Positions 15,732 to 26,343 of a DNA stretch of 64,000 bases are shown in pieces. The notes under the pieces are model-generated. The model was not told the DNA's origin and made no database searches. It saw only the letters and a program-made list of their open reading frames with translations. Position numbers and translations under genes: made by a program. Positions within the stretch are counted from its first letter, which is position 1. Each line of letters begins with the position of its first letter. Location: contig OX638375.1 in assembly GCA_951813575.1 (NCBI GenBank), forward strand, positions 1,875,042 through 1,939,041, in the 5' to 3' direction. Source of the DNA: Candidatus Binatia bacterium. Lineage in GTDB: Bacteria > Desulfobacterota > Binatia > UBA9968 > JAJDTQ01.

Positions 15732-16022
15732 ATGTCGGGATATGCGCTCTCCCCGGCTGCCCAAGCTGATCTCGAAAGCATCTGGGACTATACCGTCACG
15801 CACTGGGGCGAGACGAAAGCCGAGGAATACACGCGAAATATCCAGGCGGCGTGCGAGGCGTTGAGCAGAGGTAAGCTGGTCGGTCGATCGGCTGACGACA
15901 TCCGCGAAGGATACCGCAAGGTCTCGGTCGGATCGCACGTCATGTTTTTCCGGATACAATCCGGCGTTGTGGAGATCATCCGTATTCTGCACCAGAGCAT
16001 GGATGTAGGACGGCATCTATAG
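15732..16022 (+). CDS. parE: ParE-family toxin
   Basis: A 96-residue RelE/ParE-superfamily toxin. The family pattern is clear: YALSPAAQADLESIWDYTVTHWG at the start, the central GRSADDIREGYRKVSVGSH and the C-terminal VVEIIRILHQSMDVGRHL. ParE toxins inhibit DNA gyrase, though some relatives act on other targets. It is five bases downstream of its antitoxin gene and intact in length. This is the only complete toxin-antitoxin pair in the island; a fused HigB/HigA remnant lies upstream and a HicB remnant downstream. Confidence 0.88.
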   Translation: MSGYALSPAAQADLESIWDYTVTHWGETKAEEYTRNIQAACEALSRGKLVGRSADDIREGYRKVSVGSHVMFFRIQSGVVEIIRILHQSMDVGRHL

Positions 16023-16102
16023 GGTGGGGCTTCCGGAATTCGTTGCGGAAGGGATAGCCGCTGGCAGGAAGGCGACTTCCGGCCAGCGCAGGCCACATAC
16101 CC

Positions 16103-16204
16103 ATGCGCACTTACACCGCCGTTGTGGAACGTTGCCCGGATACACGCCTCTATGCCCGCGATATCGGCTTGACCGCCGAAGAGTTCGTCGGGCAACACCC
16201 TTAG
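16103..16204 (+). pseudogene. HicB antitoxin remnant
   Basis: The 33-codon frame begins MRTYTAVVERCPDTRLY, which matches the start of HicB-family antitoxins (typically ...VVERCPDTGLYVGYVPG). It then jumps to LTAEEFVGQHP, reminiscent of the C-terminal EFVGTQ region of the same family, and stops. An internal deletion of the partially folded RNase-like domain is the simplest reading. No HicA toxin is visible upstream. Confidence 0.5.
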
Positions 16205-16232
16205 TCGCGGCTGGAATGCCTGAGAAGTCTCC

Positions 16233-17549
<1,317 letters not shown>

Positions 17550-17583
17550 TCACCACCGGAAGGGTTGCAGATGTGGGTTTGTT

Positions 17584-18768
17584 CTAGCCTTCGAGTCCGC
17601 TGCTCAGGCTCGCAGCCCGATCGGTCCTCTCCCAGGTGAAGAGACCGTTCTCCGGCTTGCGGCCGAAATGACCGTAGGCGGCGGATTTCTCGTAGATGGG
17701 CGCCCGCAGGTCCAGGGCGTCGATGATTCCCTTGGGAGTGAGATCGAAGTTCTTTCGCACCAGCTTCACGATCTCCGCATCCGGCAACTTGCCGGTGCCG
17801 AAGGTATCGACGGCGATGGAGACCGGCTCCGCGACGCCGATGACGTAGGCGAGCTGTATCTCGCAACGCCGGGCCAGCCCCGCGGCCACGATGTTCTTGG
17901 CCACGTAGCGGGCCATGTACGCCCCGCTCCGGTCCACCTTGGAGGGGTCCTTGCCGGAGAACGCCCCGCCGCCGTGACGCCCCATGCCGCCGTAGGTGTC
18001 CACGATGATCTTGCGGCCGGTGAGGCCGGCGTCGGCCTGGGGGCCTCCGATCTCGAAGCTGCCGGTGGGATTGACGAGAAACTCCGTGTCGCCGTCGAGG
18101 TACCGGGACGGCACGACCTCCCTGATGACACTGTTGATGATGTCCCTCTTGAGATCGTCATGCGCGACATCGGAGTTGTGCTGGGTCGAAACCACCACGT
18201 TGCTGACCCTGTGCGGCCGGCCATCCCGGTACTGGACGCTGACCTGGGACTTCGAATCGGGGCGAAGGAACCCGGAGAGCGGAACCTTCCCGGATTTCCT
18301 GATGTCGGCCAGATCGGACACGAGATCATTGGCGAGCTTGATGGGCAGCGGCATGAGTTCGTCGGTCTCGTCGCACGCGTAGCCGAACATCATCCCCTGG
18401 TCGCCCGCGCCCTGTTCCTTGTGGAGGCCCTGGCCTTCAGTGACCCCTTGCGAAATGTTCGGCGACTGGCTCACCAGTTTCACGAAGACTCCGCAGGTGT
18501 TGCCGTCGAAGCCCTTGTCCGGATGGTCGTAACCGATGTCGAGGGCCACCCGGCGCGCCACGCCCACGTAATCCACTTTGCCCTTGCTCGTGATCTCGCC
18601 CGCGATCACGATCAGATCGTTCTTGACCAGAGTCTCGCACGCGACGCGGCTGTCCGGGTCCAGCGCCAGATGGGCGTCGAGCACCGCGTCCGAGATCTGG
18701 TCGCACATCTTGTCGGGATGTCCCTCCGAGACCGACTCCGAGGTGAAAACAAAGTCTTTGTTCGTCAT
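17584..18768 (-). CDS. metK: S-adenosylmethionine synthetase
   Basis: A 394-residue methionine adenosyltransferase that makes SAM from methionine and ATP. Signature segments are present: [17 protein letters not shown] near the N-terminus, [16 protein letters not shown] (about 117-132), the [19 protein letters not shown] phosphate-binding region and the [10 protein letters not shown] loop (about 265-274). The length is normal. It lies between ptsH and ahcY with short gaps, so it is expected to be cotranscribed. No SAM riboswitch-like leader is apparent in the 20 bp upstream. Confidence 0.95.
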   Translation of the reverse strand: MTNKDFVFTSESVSEGHPDKMCDQISDAVLDAHLALDPDSRVACETLVKNDLIVIAGEITSKGKVDYVGVARRVALDIGYDHPDKGFDGNTCGVFVKLVSQSPNISQGVTEGQGLHKEQGAGDQGMMFGYACDETDELMPLPIKLANDLVSDLADIRKSGKVPLSGFLRPDSKSQVSVQYRDGRPHRVSNVVVSTQHNSDVAHDDLKRDIINSVIREVVPSRYLDGDTEFLVNPTGSFEIGGPQADAGLTGRKIIVDTYGGMGRHGGGAFSGKDPSKVDRSGAYMARYVAKNIVAAGLARRCEIQLAYVIGVAEPVSIAVDTFGTGKLPDAEIVKLVRKNFDLTPKGIIDALDLRAPIYEKSAAYGHFGRKPENGLFTWERTDRAASLSSGLEG

Positions 18769-18788
18769 GGATGATTCCTGTTCTTTCT

Positions 18789-19064
18789 TTAGTCGCTCTC
18801 GCGGAACTTGTCCTCGATGAGTTCCTCGATGGCAAGCATCGCTTCCTGGGCGTCCTCCCCCTTGGTTTCGACGCGGATCTTGCTCCCCTTGGCCGCCCCC
18901 AGCGTCAGGACGCCCATGATGCTTCGCGCGTTCACGACGTTGTCGTCCTTGGAGATCTTCACCTCCGAGGAGAACTGATTGACGGTCTGGACCAGCAACG
19001 CGGAGGCGCGGGCGTGCATCCCGAGCCGGTTCCTTATCTCGATCTTCTTCCTAACGCGGTGCAT
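18789..19064 (-). CDS. ptsH: HPr-like phosphocarrier protein
   Basis: A 91-residue HPr. The phosphorylatable His is His17 ([10 protein letters not shown]), and the Ser site used by HPr kinase in some lineages is conserved as Ser48 ([11 protein letters not shown]). No sugar-specific PTS permease is nearby. Together with ptsN and rapZ next to it, this indicates the nitrogen-type regulatory PTS (NPr-like role) rather than sugar uptake. No EI (ptsP/ptsI) lies in the window. Confidence 0.9.
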   Translation of the reverse strand: MHRVRKKIEIRNRLGMHARASALLVQTVNQFSSEVKISKDDNVVNARSIMGVLTLGAAKGSKIRVETKGEDAQEAMLAIEELIEDKFRESD

Positions 19065-19067
19065 GGA

Positions 19068-19943
19068 TCATCTGTCAATGTCCCGGTGCCGCAACTGGAT
19101 GCGCCACGGAGTCCCCTCCAGGCGCCTCGCGAACTCGGCGGCCAGAACCACCGACCGGTGCCTGCCGCCGGTACAACCGAAGGCCACGGTCAGGTTGCTC
19201 TTGCCCTCACGTTCATAGTTGGGCAGCGTGAATTCCAGCAACGCGCTCATCCGCTCCACGAATGCGCGGGTTTCCGTCCGGCTGAGCACGAATTCGCGAA
19301 CTTCCGGAGCCAATCCGCTCTTGGCCTCCAACCCACTAACAAAAAATGGATTGGGAAGGAACCTCACGTCGATAACCATGTCCGCTTCCGTGGGAAGACC
19401 GTACCTGTAGCCGAAGGACACGAAGAATACCGACATCTGGCGCTTGCCCAGCGCCCGGACACACGACTCCTCGACCACCTGCTTGAGATCGTGGACGTTC
19501 AGATGGGTGGTATCGATGACGCGGTCCGCGGAATCCCGCATCCCGGTCAACGCCGTCCGCTCCCGCGCGATCCCTTCCTGGACCGACCCGCCGCCCTGCA
19601 ACGGATGCGGCCGGCGGGTCTCGTTGAACCGGCGCAACAGCAGCTCGTCGCTTGCATCCAGGAAGACCACCTCCACGCGGTGGCCGGCGGCGCGGGTGTC
19701 CTCCAGCACCTCGTGCCAGCCCTCCATGAACCGCGCGCCGCGCAGGTCGATGCCGAAGGCGACCCGTTCGATTCCCTCACGGTAGCCCTGGCACAGGTCG
19801 ATGAACCTGGGGATCAGCAGCACCGGCAGGTTGTCGATGCAGAAGAAGCTGTTGTCCTCGAGGACCCGCATGGCGGCGTTCTTGCCGGAACCCGACATGC
19901 CGGTGATGACGACGATGTCAAGCTGACCACGCATGCGCTTCAC
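19068..19943 (-). CDS. rapZ: RNase adapter protein RapZ (P-loop nucleotide-binding)
   Basis: A 291-residue RapZ/YvcJ-family protein with Walker A GMSGSGKNAAM (15-25), the conserved FFCIDNLPVLL (about 36-46) and the C-terminal GCTGGRHRSVV signature (about 262-272). In enterobacteria RapZ controls glucosamine-6-phosphate synthase through small RNAs and RNase E; in other lineages it is an NTPase of unclear function. Its place between ptsN and ptsH is the conserved proteobacterial order. A second in-frame ATG lies three codons in (19934). Confidence 0.92.
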   Translation of the reverse strand: MKRMRGQLDIVVITGMSGSGKNAAMRVLEDNSFFCIDNLPVLLIPRFIDLCQGYREGIERVAFGIDLRGARFMEGWHEVLEDTRAAGHRVEVVFLDASDELLLRRFNETRRPHPLQGGGSVQEGIARERTALTGMRDSADRVIDTTHLNVHDLKQVVEESCVRALGKRQMSVFFVSFGYRYGLPTEADMVIDVRFLPNPFFVSGLEAKSGLAPEVREFVLSRTETRAFVERMSALLEFTLPNYEREGKSNLTVAFGCTGGRHRSVVLAAEFARRLEGTPWRIQLRHRDIDR

Positions 19944-19959
19944 GCGGACACATCACGAT

Positions 19960-20421
19960 TCAGAGGTCCCTCTCCTTCTCCTCGATCAGACTCACCACCT
20001 CTTCGGGAGTCTGGACTTGCATGAGGTGCTCCCTCAGCGAGGCGTCCTTCACCAGCCGGGACACGCGGGCCAGCGCGCTCAGATGCTCGGAGGTGGAGCC
20101 CTCCGGCGCCACCAGGAGGAAGAAGAGATGCGTGGGCGTGCCGTCCTGGGCGTCGAAATCGACACCCTCCCGGCTGCGGGCGAAGGCGATGCACACCCGC
20201 TTCAGCCCGGGCAGCTTGCCGTGGGGGATGGCGACGCCCTCGCCGATGGCGGTGCTGCATATCCGCTCCCGGGCGTGGACCACCTCCAGCAGACGCCGCG
20301 AATCCTCCAAGCCGAAGTGGCTCGATACACGCGTCACGATCTCCTCGAGGACGGCGAACTTCTCCCGTGCCTCAAGGCTCGGGATGACCGCTTCAGGATC
20401 CAGAACGTCCGTGATTCGCAA
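19960..20421 (-). CDS. ptsN: PTS IIA-Ntr component (PtsN)
   Basis: A 153-residue EIIA of the nitrogen PTS. The phosphorylation site is His67 in TAIGEGVAIPHGKLPGLKR. The N-terminal ITDVLDPEAVIPSLEAREKF and C-terminal ...EEVVSLIEEKERDL fit the family. In proteobacteria PtsN regulates potassium and nitrogen physiology rather than carrying phosphate to a sugar. It starts three bases after the rpoN stop, so it is probably translationally linked. The hibernation factor gene hpf, usual between rpoN and ptsN, is missing here. Confidence 0.92.
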   Translation of the reverse strand: MRITDVLDPEAVIPSLEAREKFAVLEEIVTRVSSHFGLEDSRRLLEVVHARERICSTAIGEGVAIPHGKLPGLKRVCIAFARSREGVDFDAQDGTPTHLFFLLVAPEGSTSEHLSALARVSRLVKDASLREHLMQVQTPEEVVSLIEEKERDL

Positions 20422-20424
20422 CCC

Positions 20425-21930
20425 CTACCCCCTTTGTGGACGGCTACCCGCGGCAGCCCGGGTTCCCATGTCCGCGCCGCCCGACACCTCACTCCGAGCG
20501 GCGTGATATTGGGCGAACGGCTCCCGTCGCCGGGACGACGGGAGAATGCCGAGCTGCTCCCGGTACTTCGCGACCGTCCGGCGCGCGATGTCGATGCCCA
20601 GGCCCTGCAGCTCACCCGCGATCTCCTGATCGCTCAGCGGCTTTCCGGGATTCTCGGTTTCCACCAGCTTCCGTATCCTGTCCCGCACCGACTCCGAAGA
20701 CATCACCATGGCGCTGTCGTTGCGGGGAATCCCGCTCTGAAAGAAGAACTTCAGCTCGAAGACACCCTGCGGCGTATGGGCGTACTTGTTGGACGTGGCC
20801 CGGCTCACCGTGGAGGGGTGCATGCCGATTTCCGCCGCCACCTCGCGCAGCACCAGGGGCTTCAGCCGGGTGACGCCGTGCTCCAGGAACTCCCGCTGAA
20901 AGCTGAAGATGCTCTGGCTGACCCTATAGAGGGTCTGCTGCCGCCAGTGGATGCTCTTGATCAACCAGGTGGCGGCCCGGACCTTGGTCTCCAGGTACTC
21001 CCTCGCCTTGCGGACCTCTTCTCCCCCCTCGCCGGCCAGACGCCGCACCAGCCCGCTCACCCGCAGGGGCGGGACGCCGTCGTCGTTCAGGACGATGGCG
21101 TACTCCCCAGCCACCTTCTGCACCACCACGTCCGGGACGATGGTGCGGACCTCGTCGTCGTCGAAGCCGCGGGCCGGCTTGGGCTCCAGGCAGGCAATGA
21201 GATGGGCCGCTTCGAGGATCTCCGCAAGGCTGGCGTTCAAGCTCTGGGCGATCCTGTCATACTGCTTGTACTCCAGTTCGTGGAGGTGATGGGCCACCAT
21301 GCCGGCGGCGACGCTGTCCTCCAGTCCGGCATTCTGAAGCTGCACCAGCAGGCACTCGCGCAGGTCCCGCGCGGCGATGCCCACGGGATCGAAGAGCTGG
21401 ATGAGGGTCAGGACCTCCTCCACCGCGTCGGGCGGGGCATGGGCCAGCGCCCCGACCTCCTCCAGGGACATCTCCAGGTAGCCGCGTTCGTCGAGGTTGC
21501 CGATGATGACCGTCCCGATGTCCTCGGCGGATGGATCGAGGCCGGCCATGCGGAGCTGCCACAGCAGGTGCTCCTGGAGCGTCTCCCGGCGGGTCACCGT
21601 GTTCTCCAGGGAGGGAAAATCCTCCTCCTCCCGCACCACTTCGGGACTCGCCATGTCATGACGGGAGTTGGTGCCCATATAGTCCTGCCACTCCGCCATG
21701 CGGTCGGCCACCAGCATTTCCCGAGCCGCTTCGGGCTCCCGGACCGTCTCCGCGCCGCCGTCGTCCTCGTCGCGCGCCTCCTCCAGGGCGGGGTTCTCCT
21801 CCAACTCCTGGGCGACCCGTTCCTGGAGATCGAGATGGGACAACTGGAGGAGCTTGATGGCTTGCTGCAACTGGGGCGTCATCACCAGTTGCGGCATGAG
21901 TTTCTGGGAGAGCTTGATTTCGAGTGCCAT
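20425..21930 (-). CDS. rpoN: RNA polymerase sigma-54 factor
   Basis: A 501-residue sigma-54. Region I is recognisable at the N-terminus (LSQKLMPQLVMTPQLQQAIKLLQLSHLDL), where it contacts AAA+ activators. This is followed by an acidic region II, the core-binding domain, the HTH (HPSTVSRATSNKYAHTPQG) and the RpoN box RRTVAKYREQLGI near residue 470. It directs transcription from GG/GC (-24/-12) promoters. The gene sits between lptB and ptsN, the classic lptB-rpoN order, which links envelope export with nitrogen-type PTS regulation. Confidence 0.95.
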   Translation of the reverse strand: MALEIKLSQKLMPQLVMTPQLQQAIKLLQLSHLDLQERVAQELEENPALEEARDEDDGGAETVREPEAAREMLVADRMAEWQDYMGTNSRHDMASPEVVREEEDFPSLENTVTRRETLQEHLLWQLRMAGLDPSAEDIGTVIIGNLDERGYLEMSLEEVGALAHAPPDAVEEVLTLIQLFDPVGIAARDLRECLLVQLQNAGLEDSVAAGMVAHHLHELEYKQYDRIAQSLNASLAEILEAAHLIACLEPKPARGFDDDEVRTIVPDVVVQKVAGEYAIVLNDDGVPPLRVSGLVRRLAGEGGEEVRKAREYLETKVRAATWLIKSIHWRQQTLYRVSQSIFSFQREFLEHGVTRLKPLVLREVAAEIGMHPSTVSRATSNKYAHTPQGVFELKFFFQSGIPRNDSAMVMSSESVRDRIRKLVETENPGKPLSDQEIAGELQGLGIDIARRTVAKYREQLGILPSSRRREPFAQYHAARSEVSGGADMGTRAAAGSRPQRG

Positions 21931-21962
21931 CGGGGCGTCCTGCCTGGCCTGAGGCTGGTGTC

Positions 21963-22685
21963 CTACAGTCTGAAACCCTCGCCCAGGTAGACCTCGCGCG
22001 CCTTGTCGCTGGCGGCGATATCGCCCGGCGTTCCCTCCGCCAGCACCACCCCCTGGCTCAGGATGTAGGCGCGGGTGCAGATCTCCAGGGTCTCCCTGAC
22101 GTTGTGGTCGGTTATCAACACCCCGATTCCGACCTTGGTCAGCCGCTGAATGACCGTCTTGATTTCCCCCAGGGCGATGGGGTCGACGCCGGTGAAGGGT
22201 TCGTCGAGCAGCACGAATAAAGGCGACAGGATCAGCGCGCGGGCGATCTCCACGCGCCGCCGTTCGCCTCCGGAGAGCGTATACGCCTTCTGCCCGGCCA
22301 GATGGACGAGGCCGAACATCTGCATGAGCCGTCGGCTCCTCTCCTCCTCCTCGTCCCTGCCGATCCCCAGGGTCTCGAGGATGGCCAGCAGATTCTGCTT
22401 CACGGTCAGCCCCCGGAACACCGAGGACTCCTGTGGGAGGTAGCTGATCCCCGCCCGCGCCCGCCGGTAGATGGGAGCGGCGGTAAGGTCCGCACCGTTG
22501 AGCGCGACCGTCCCGCCGTCGGCCCGCACCAGACCGATGAGGATGTGAAACAGGGTCGTCTTGCCCGCTCCGTTGGGACCCAGGAGACCCACCACCTCTC
22601 CGCCACGGACTTCCAGCGAAACCTGGTCAACGACACGACGGCCCTGGTAGGCCTTTACGATTCCGTCCGCGTTGAGCAGGCTCAT
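21963..22685 (-). CDS. lptB: LPS export ABC transporter ATPase LptB
   Basis: A 240-residue ABC ATPase that powers lipopolysaccharide extraction by the LptB2FGC complex at the inner membrane. Walker A is GPNGAGKTT (about 36-44), the Q-loop is in YLPQESSVFRGLTV, the ABC signature is LSGGERRRVEIARAL and Walker B is LFVLLDEPFTGVDP. The His switch is in ITDHNVRET. It starts 12 bp after the lptA stop. The membrane partners lptF and lptG are not in this window. Confidence 0.94.
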   Translation of the reverse strand: MSLLNADGIVKAYQGRRVVDQVSLEVRGGEVVGLLGPNGAGKTTLFHILIGLVRADGGTVALNGADLTAAPIYRRARAGISYLPQESSVFRGLTVKQNLLAILETLGIGRDEEEERSRRLMQMFGLVHLAGQKAYTLSGGERRRVEIARALILSPLFVLLDEPFTGVDPIALGEIKTVIQRLTKVGIGVLITDHNVRETLEICTRAYILSQGVVLAEGTPGDIAASDKAREVYLGEGFRL

Positions 22686-22697
22686 CCGACACGCGGC

Positions 22698-23258
22698 CTA
22701 TTCGGTTGGACGCTTCAGTTGTTCCGGGAAGATCACCGCCTTGACGCGTCCCCCGGTGTTCTCCACCACGCTGCGGTCCTCGTTGATGTAGATCGTGATG
22801 CGGTCGCCCGAGATGCTGTTCTTCCCCTCGCGCACGATGGTGTTGCCGGACACGGTGATGGTCTCCTTCAGACCGTCGAACACGGCCTTGTCGCCGGTCA
22901 TCTCCCGTCCCGAGTGGCTCACCCGCACCTTCCCCTCGGCGACGACGTTCTTGACCACCCCCTCCTCGGGATCGTACCGCGCCGACAGGACGTCGCTGGC
23001 GATCCTCACGTCCTCCCGCTCCACCAGGACGTTGCCCCGGTACACGATGATGTTCTGCCTGCGCTGGAGCTCCATGGTGTCCGCGGTGATGACCAGCGGC
23101 GTGTCCTTGTCCGCGAAAAGACCGCCGGCGCCCTGCTTCCCGTCTTCGGCCGCTCGGACCACGGAGACCGTCCCTTGCAGCGGCAACGATGCCGCAAGGC
23201 ACAGCCACACCGCCCAGTGAAGTCCCCATGTCCCGCCCCGGGCAATGTCTCGTCTCAT
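22698..23258 (-). CDS. lptA: LPS transport periplasmic protein LptA
   Basis: A 186-residue OstA/LptA-like protein. A signal peptide is visible (about 1-36, hydrophobic WAVWLCLAASLPLQG, ending near VRAAEDG). The mature part shows the OstA-N repeats of short beta strands: LVITADTMELQRRQNIIVYRG, VRIASDVLSA, GREMTGDKAVFD and NSISGDRITIY. LptA forms the periplasmic bridge carrying LPS to LptDE. The ATG at 23258 is chosen because it begins the signal peptide; the frame stays open further upstream only as GC-rich background. It is followed by lptB and preceded by lptC with a 20-bp gap. Confidence 0.88.
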   Translation of the reverse strand: MRRDIARGGTWGLHWAVWLCLAASLPLQGTVSVVRAAEDGKQGAGGLFADKDTPLVITADTMELQRRQNIIVYRGNVLVEREDVRIASDVLSARYDPEEGVVKNVVAEGKVRVSHSGREMTGDKAVFDGLKETITVSGNTIVREGKNSISGDRITIYINEDRSVVENTGGRVKAVIFPEQLKRPTE

Positions 23259-23278
23259 GGGCTCGCGTCCGTCTCGGT

Positions 23279-23869
23279 TCACCCGGAGGCCTTGGCGCGC
23301 CCCAGGCTCCCCGGATGAAGCGTGGTCTTCACGGCGCCGCGAAGCTTCACCGTTTCGTGGGTCAGCGAATAGGTCATGTTCTCGCCCTCGAACTCGGCGC
23401 CGTCCACCACTCCCCAGACCCTCCCGGGGCACACCACCCGGTTCTCGGCATGGAGGTAGATGAGCTTGTCGGTGCGGAACCGCCCCGCCTGATAGGTCAT
23501 CTCCACCGGGCCTTCCAGGACCGCCCGTTGGAGCTGGCCGCCGGGCAGAAAGACGTTCCCTTCCCGGCTCGTGGCTTCCAGCGTCCCGCCGTCTTCCCGG
23601 TGGAAGATCAGGCGCGGCCGCCGTATGACGGCCCTTTCCTCGCCCTTGAAGTAGGTGGCCTCGGCTCCCTTCAGTTCCCAAGTCTTCCGGCCGTCCTCGA
23701 TCATGCTCCGGTGAAAGTTCTTGACCTGAACCGCCGCGCCCGGGGTGAGCCGCAACAGCGCTCCCGGGGCCCGGAGAGCCTGCTCCCGCAGGTGTTGCAC
23801 GACCTCGTACCCCACGAAGACCACTCCCGCGACCATAACCAGCAAAATCAGTGACCGTTTGGACCGCAT
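23279..23869 (-). CDS. lptC: LPS export protein LptC
   Basis: A 196-residue LptC-family protein. A single N-terminal membrane anchor (LILLVMVAGVVFVGYEVV, about 7-24) is followed by a periplasmic beta-jellyroll domain with OstA-like strands (WELKGAEATYFKGEERAVIRRP, GTLEATSREGNVFLPGG, FEGENMTYSLTHETVKLRG). LptC receives LPS from LptB2FG and passes it to LptA. It is in the conserved kdsC-lptC-lptA-lptB order; a gap of 105 bp separates it from kdsC. Confidence 0.85.
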   Translation of the reverse strand: MRSKRSLILLVMVAGVVFVGYEVVQHLREQALRAPGALLRLTPGAAVQVKNFHRSMIEDGRKTWELKGAEATYFKGEERAVIRRPRLIFHREDGGTLEATSREGNVFLPGGQLQRAVLEGPVEMTYQAGRFRTDKLIYLHAENRVVCPGRVWGVVDGAEFEGENMTYSLTHETVKLRGAVKTTLHPGSLGRAKASG

Positions 23870-23974
23870 GAATACCTATTCTGGGGATAACAAGTCCGTC
23901 TTTGGGTGTAAAGCAACGGGCATGAATTTTGCGTGACGCCCGGTTCATCCGCGGCCCTCGCCGGCACGTTCGCG

Positions 23975-24547
23975 TCAACGGTCGTATTCCTTCAACAGCG
24001 CGTCCCACCTGCCGGTAAGCCGCAGCAGAAGCTCGGCCACCTCCCGCACCGCGCCGTACCCGCCTCGATGGGTCGTGACGTAGTCCGCGTGCGCCTTCAA
24101 GCCGCCCCAGGCGTTGTTCACCGCCACGGCGAACGCCACCCTGCGAATCACGGGCAGATCCTGCATGTCGTCGCCGACGTAGGCGATCTCGGCGTCGGTC
24201 AGTCCGGCCTCCGCCTTGACCTTTTCGTAGCCGCGCAGCTTATCCGCCACGTTCTGGTAGACCATGCCGATGGCCAGGCGCTCGGCGCGCACCGCCACCG
24301 CCCGCGAGGCCCTTCCGGTCAGCAGCCCGACCTGGATGCCCGCCTGTTGGAGCAGCTTGATGCCGTGTCCGTCCTGAACGTCGAAACGGGTGACTTCCTC
24401 GCCCCGTTCGTCGATGACGATGCCGCCGTCGGTCAGCACGCCGTCGACGTCCAGCAGCAACAGCCTGACGGCCTGGACTTTCCGCCGGAGCTCTTCGGCC
24501 GCCGGTTGCGCGGCAGGCTCAGACGATGCCGGCTTTGAGCAGGTCAT
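23975..24547 (-). CDS. kdsC: 3-deoxy-D-manno-octulosonate 8-phosphate phosphatase KdsC
   Basis: A 190-residue HAD-superfamily phosphatase of the C0 subclass (no cap domain). The nucleophile and acid/base aspartates are Asp33 and Asp35 (LLLLDVDGVLTDGG); Thr/Ser motif II is in VGLLTGRAS; the metal-binding acidic loop is AYVGDDMQDLPVI. It hydrolyses Kdo-8-phosphate to Kdo. Its start overlaps the end of kdsD by 29 bp. The first 25 residues are Ala/Glu-rich and not part of the domain, so an internal start cannot be excluded. Confidence 0.9.
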   Translation of the reverse strand: MTCSKPASSEPAAQPAAEELRRKVQAVRLLLLDVDGVLTDGGIVIDERGEEVTRFDVQDGHGIKLLQQAGIQVGLLTGRASRAVAVRAERLAIGMVYQNVADKLRGYEKVKAEAGLTDAEIAYVGDDMQDLPVIRRVAFAVAVNNAWGGLKAHADYVTTHRGGYGAVREVAELLLRLTGRWDALLKEYDR

Positions 24548-25505
24548 GGAGGTGGATGATCCCCTGGGGCCGCTCCGAGTCCCCAGCCTTGATGAAGAGG
24601 GAGGTAATCGAGAACCGTTCCATCAGCGCCACCGCTTCCGCGGCCAGCGAATCGCCCCCGATGGTCTTGGGATCGCGGGTCATGATGTCGGCGGCGCGGC
24701 GATCCAGGATGTCCGCCTTGCCGTGGCTCCGGGCCAGACAGCGCCGCAGGTCTCCGTCGGTGATGATGCCGACCAGCGCGGACTCCCCATCGACCACGCC
24801 GGTCACGCCGAGCCGCTTCGAAGTGATCTCCAGGAGGACGTCCTTGAGCGGCGTGTCCTCGGACACCAGCGGGATCTCCTCGCCGCGATGCATCAGGTCG
24901 CCGGTGCGGACCAGCAGCCTCCGGCCCAGCGCACCGCCGGGATGCCGGAGCAGGAAGTCCTCGGTCTTGAATCCCCGCCGCTCCAGCAGCACCACGGCGA
25001 TGGCGTCCCCCATGGCCAGCGCGGCCGTGGTGCTCGCCGTGGGCGACAGGCCCAGGGGACAGGCTTCCGCCGGCACTCCGACGTCGAGGATCACGTCCGC
25101 GGAGAGGCCCAGGGCGGATTGCGGATTCCCGGTCATGGCGATGAGCCTGAGTCCCCAGCGCTTGATGAGGGGAAGCATCTTCAGCACCTCTTCGGACTCG
25201 CCGCTGTTGGACACCGCCAGGACCACGTCGTCCCGCATGATCATGCCGAGGTCGCCGTGGCTCGCTTCCGCCGCGTGGAGGAAGAACGAGGGCGTGCCGG
25301 TGCTGGCCAGCGTGGCCGCAATCTTGTGACAGATGAGGCCGGACTTGCCGACGCCGGTGACGATGACCTTGCCGGTGCAGTCATGAAGGATGTCCACGGC
25401 GCGGACGAATGCGTCGCCCACGCGGTCCCTGGCCGCGACGATCCCGCTGACCTCGATGTCCAGCACTTCCTGCGCCTTGCGAATGGCGTCCGCCGCCCCG
25501 CCCAT
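24519..25505 (-). CDS. kdsD: Arabinose-5-phosphate isomerase KdsD
   Basis: A 328-residue KdsD/KpsF-type isomerase converting D-ribulose-5-phosphate to D-arabinose-5-phosphate for Kdo synthesis. The N-terminal SIS domain (about 38-175) has VIVTGVGKSGLICHKIAATL, the conserved HAAEASHGDLGMI and SNSGESEE. Two CBS domains follow (about 205-262 and 272-328). The length is exactly that of the family. It lies directly downstream of kdsA (one base between the kdsA stop and this start). Confidence 0.93.
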   Translation of the reverse strand: MGGAADAIRKAQEVLDIEVSGIVAARDRVGDAFVRAVDILHDCTGKVIVTGVGKSGLICHKIAATLASTGTPSFFLHAAEASHGDLGMIMRDDVVLAVSNSGESEEVLKMLPLIKRWGLRLIAMTGNPQSALGLSADVILDVGVPAEACPLGLSPTASTTAALAMGDAIAVVLLERRGFKTEDFLLRHPGGALGRRLLVRTGDLMHRGEEIPLVSEDTPLKDVLLEITSKRLGVTGVVDGESALVGIITDGDLRRCLARSHGKADILDRRAADIMTRDPKTIGGDSLAAEAVALMERFSITSLFIKAGDSERPQGIIHLHDLLKAGIV

Positions 25506-25506
25506 G

Positions 25507-26343
25507 TCATCCGCCTCCGTGGTCCTTGACCCGGTCGTCGATGTCCTTGACCGTACGCAGCAGCCCGCCCAAGGCGTCCAGGGGGAAGGAGGTGGGCCCG
25601 TCGCTCAGGGCCCGGTCCGGGTCCTCGTGGACTTCCATGAACAGGCCGTCCACGCCCACCGCCGCGCCGGCGCGCGCCAGCGGCGCGATGTATTGGCGGT
25701 CGCCGCCCGACGCCTGCCCCAGTCCGCCGGGAAGCTGCAGGCTGTGGGTCGCATCGAAGACCACCGGGAACCCGGTCTCCCGCATGATGACGAGGGAGCG
25801 CATGTCCGACACCAGGTTGTTGTAGCCGAAAGAGACCCCGCGTTCGGTGAGCAGCAGGTTGCTGTTGCCCGCGGCCACCACCTTGGCCGCGACGTTGCGG
25901 ATGTCCCAGGGGGCGAGAAACTGGCCCTTCTTCACGTTCACCACCTTGGCCGCCCGGGCCACTGCCGTGACGAAATCCGTTTGCCGGCAGAGGAAGGCCG
26001 GAATCTGGGCCACGTCCACGACCTCGCACGCCGGCGCGATCTGCTCCGGCTCGTGCACGTCGGTCAGCACCGGAACGCCGATCTCCCGCTTCACGTCCTC
26101 CAGAATGCGCAGCCCCTCGTCGAGCCCCGGACCCCGAAAGGATTCGACGGACGTGCGGTTGGCCTTGTCGTAGGATGACTTGTAGACGAACGGGATGCCG
26201 AGGCGCCGGGTCAGGTCCTGCAGGTACCCGGCATGCCGGAGCGCCGAGTCGCGATTCTCGATGACGCACGAACCGGCGATCAGGGCCAGCGGCCGGCCGC
26301 CCCCGACGCGGATGCTGCCGATAGGAACCTCGCTGGCGGTCAT
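25507..26343 (-). CDS. kdsA: Kdo-8-phosphate synthase KdsA
   Basis: A 278-residue 2-dehydro-3-deoxyphosphooctonate aldolase that condenses phosphoenolpyruvate with arabinose-5-phosphate. Family marks are [59 protein letters not shown], the [12 protein letters not shown] loop, [11 protein letters not shown] and FMEVHEDPD. The NKANRTS-type segment here reads DKANRTS. The ATG at 26343 overlaps the pyrG stop by four bases (ATGA), indicating translational coupling. Confidence 0.94.
   Translation of the reverse strand: MTASEVPIGSIRVGGGRPLALIAGSCVIENRDSALRHAGYLQDLTRRLGIPFVYKSSYDKANRTSVESFRGPGLDEGLRILEDVKREIGVPVLTDVHEPEQIAPACEVVDVAQIPAFLCRQTDFVTAVARAAKVVNVKKGQFLAPWDIRNVAAKVVAAGNSNLLLTERGVSFGYNNLVSDMRSLVIMRETGFPVVFDATHSLQLPGGLGQASGGDRQYIAPLARAGAAVGVDGLFMEVHEDPDRALSDGPTSFPLDALGGLLRTVKDIDDRVKDHGGG

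Noticed and set aside
18769-18788. SAM riboswitch upstream of metK
   Set aside because: Only 20 bp separate ptsH from metK, which is too short for any known SAM riboswitch. The start of the co-directional run, upstream of kdsB, shows no such structure either.
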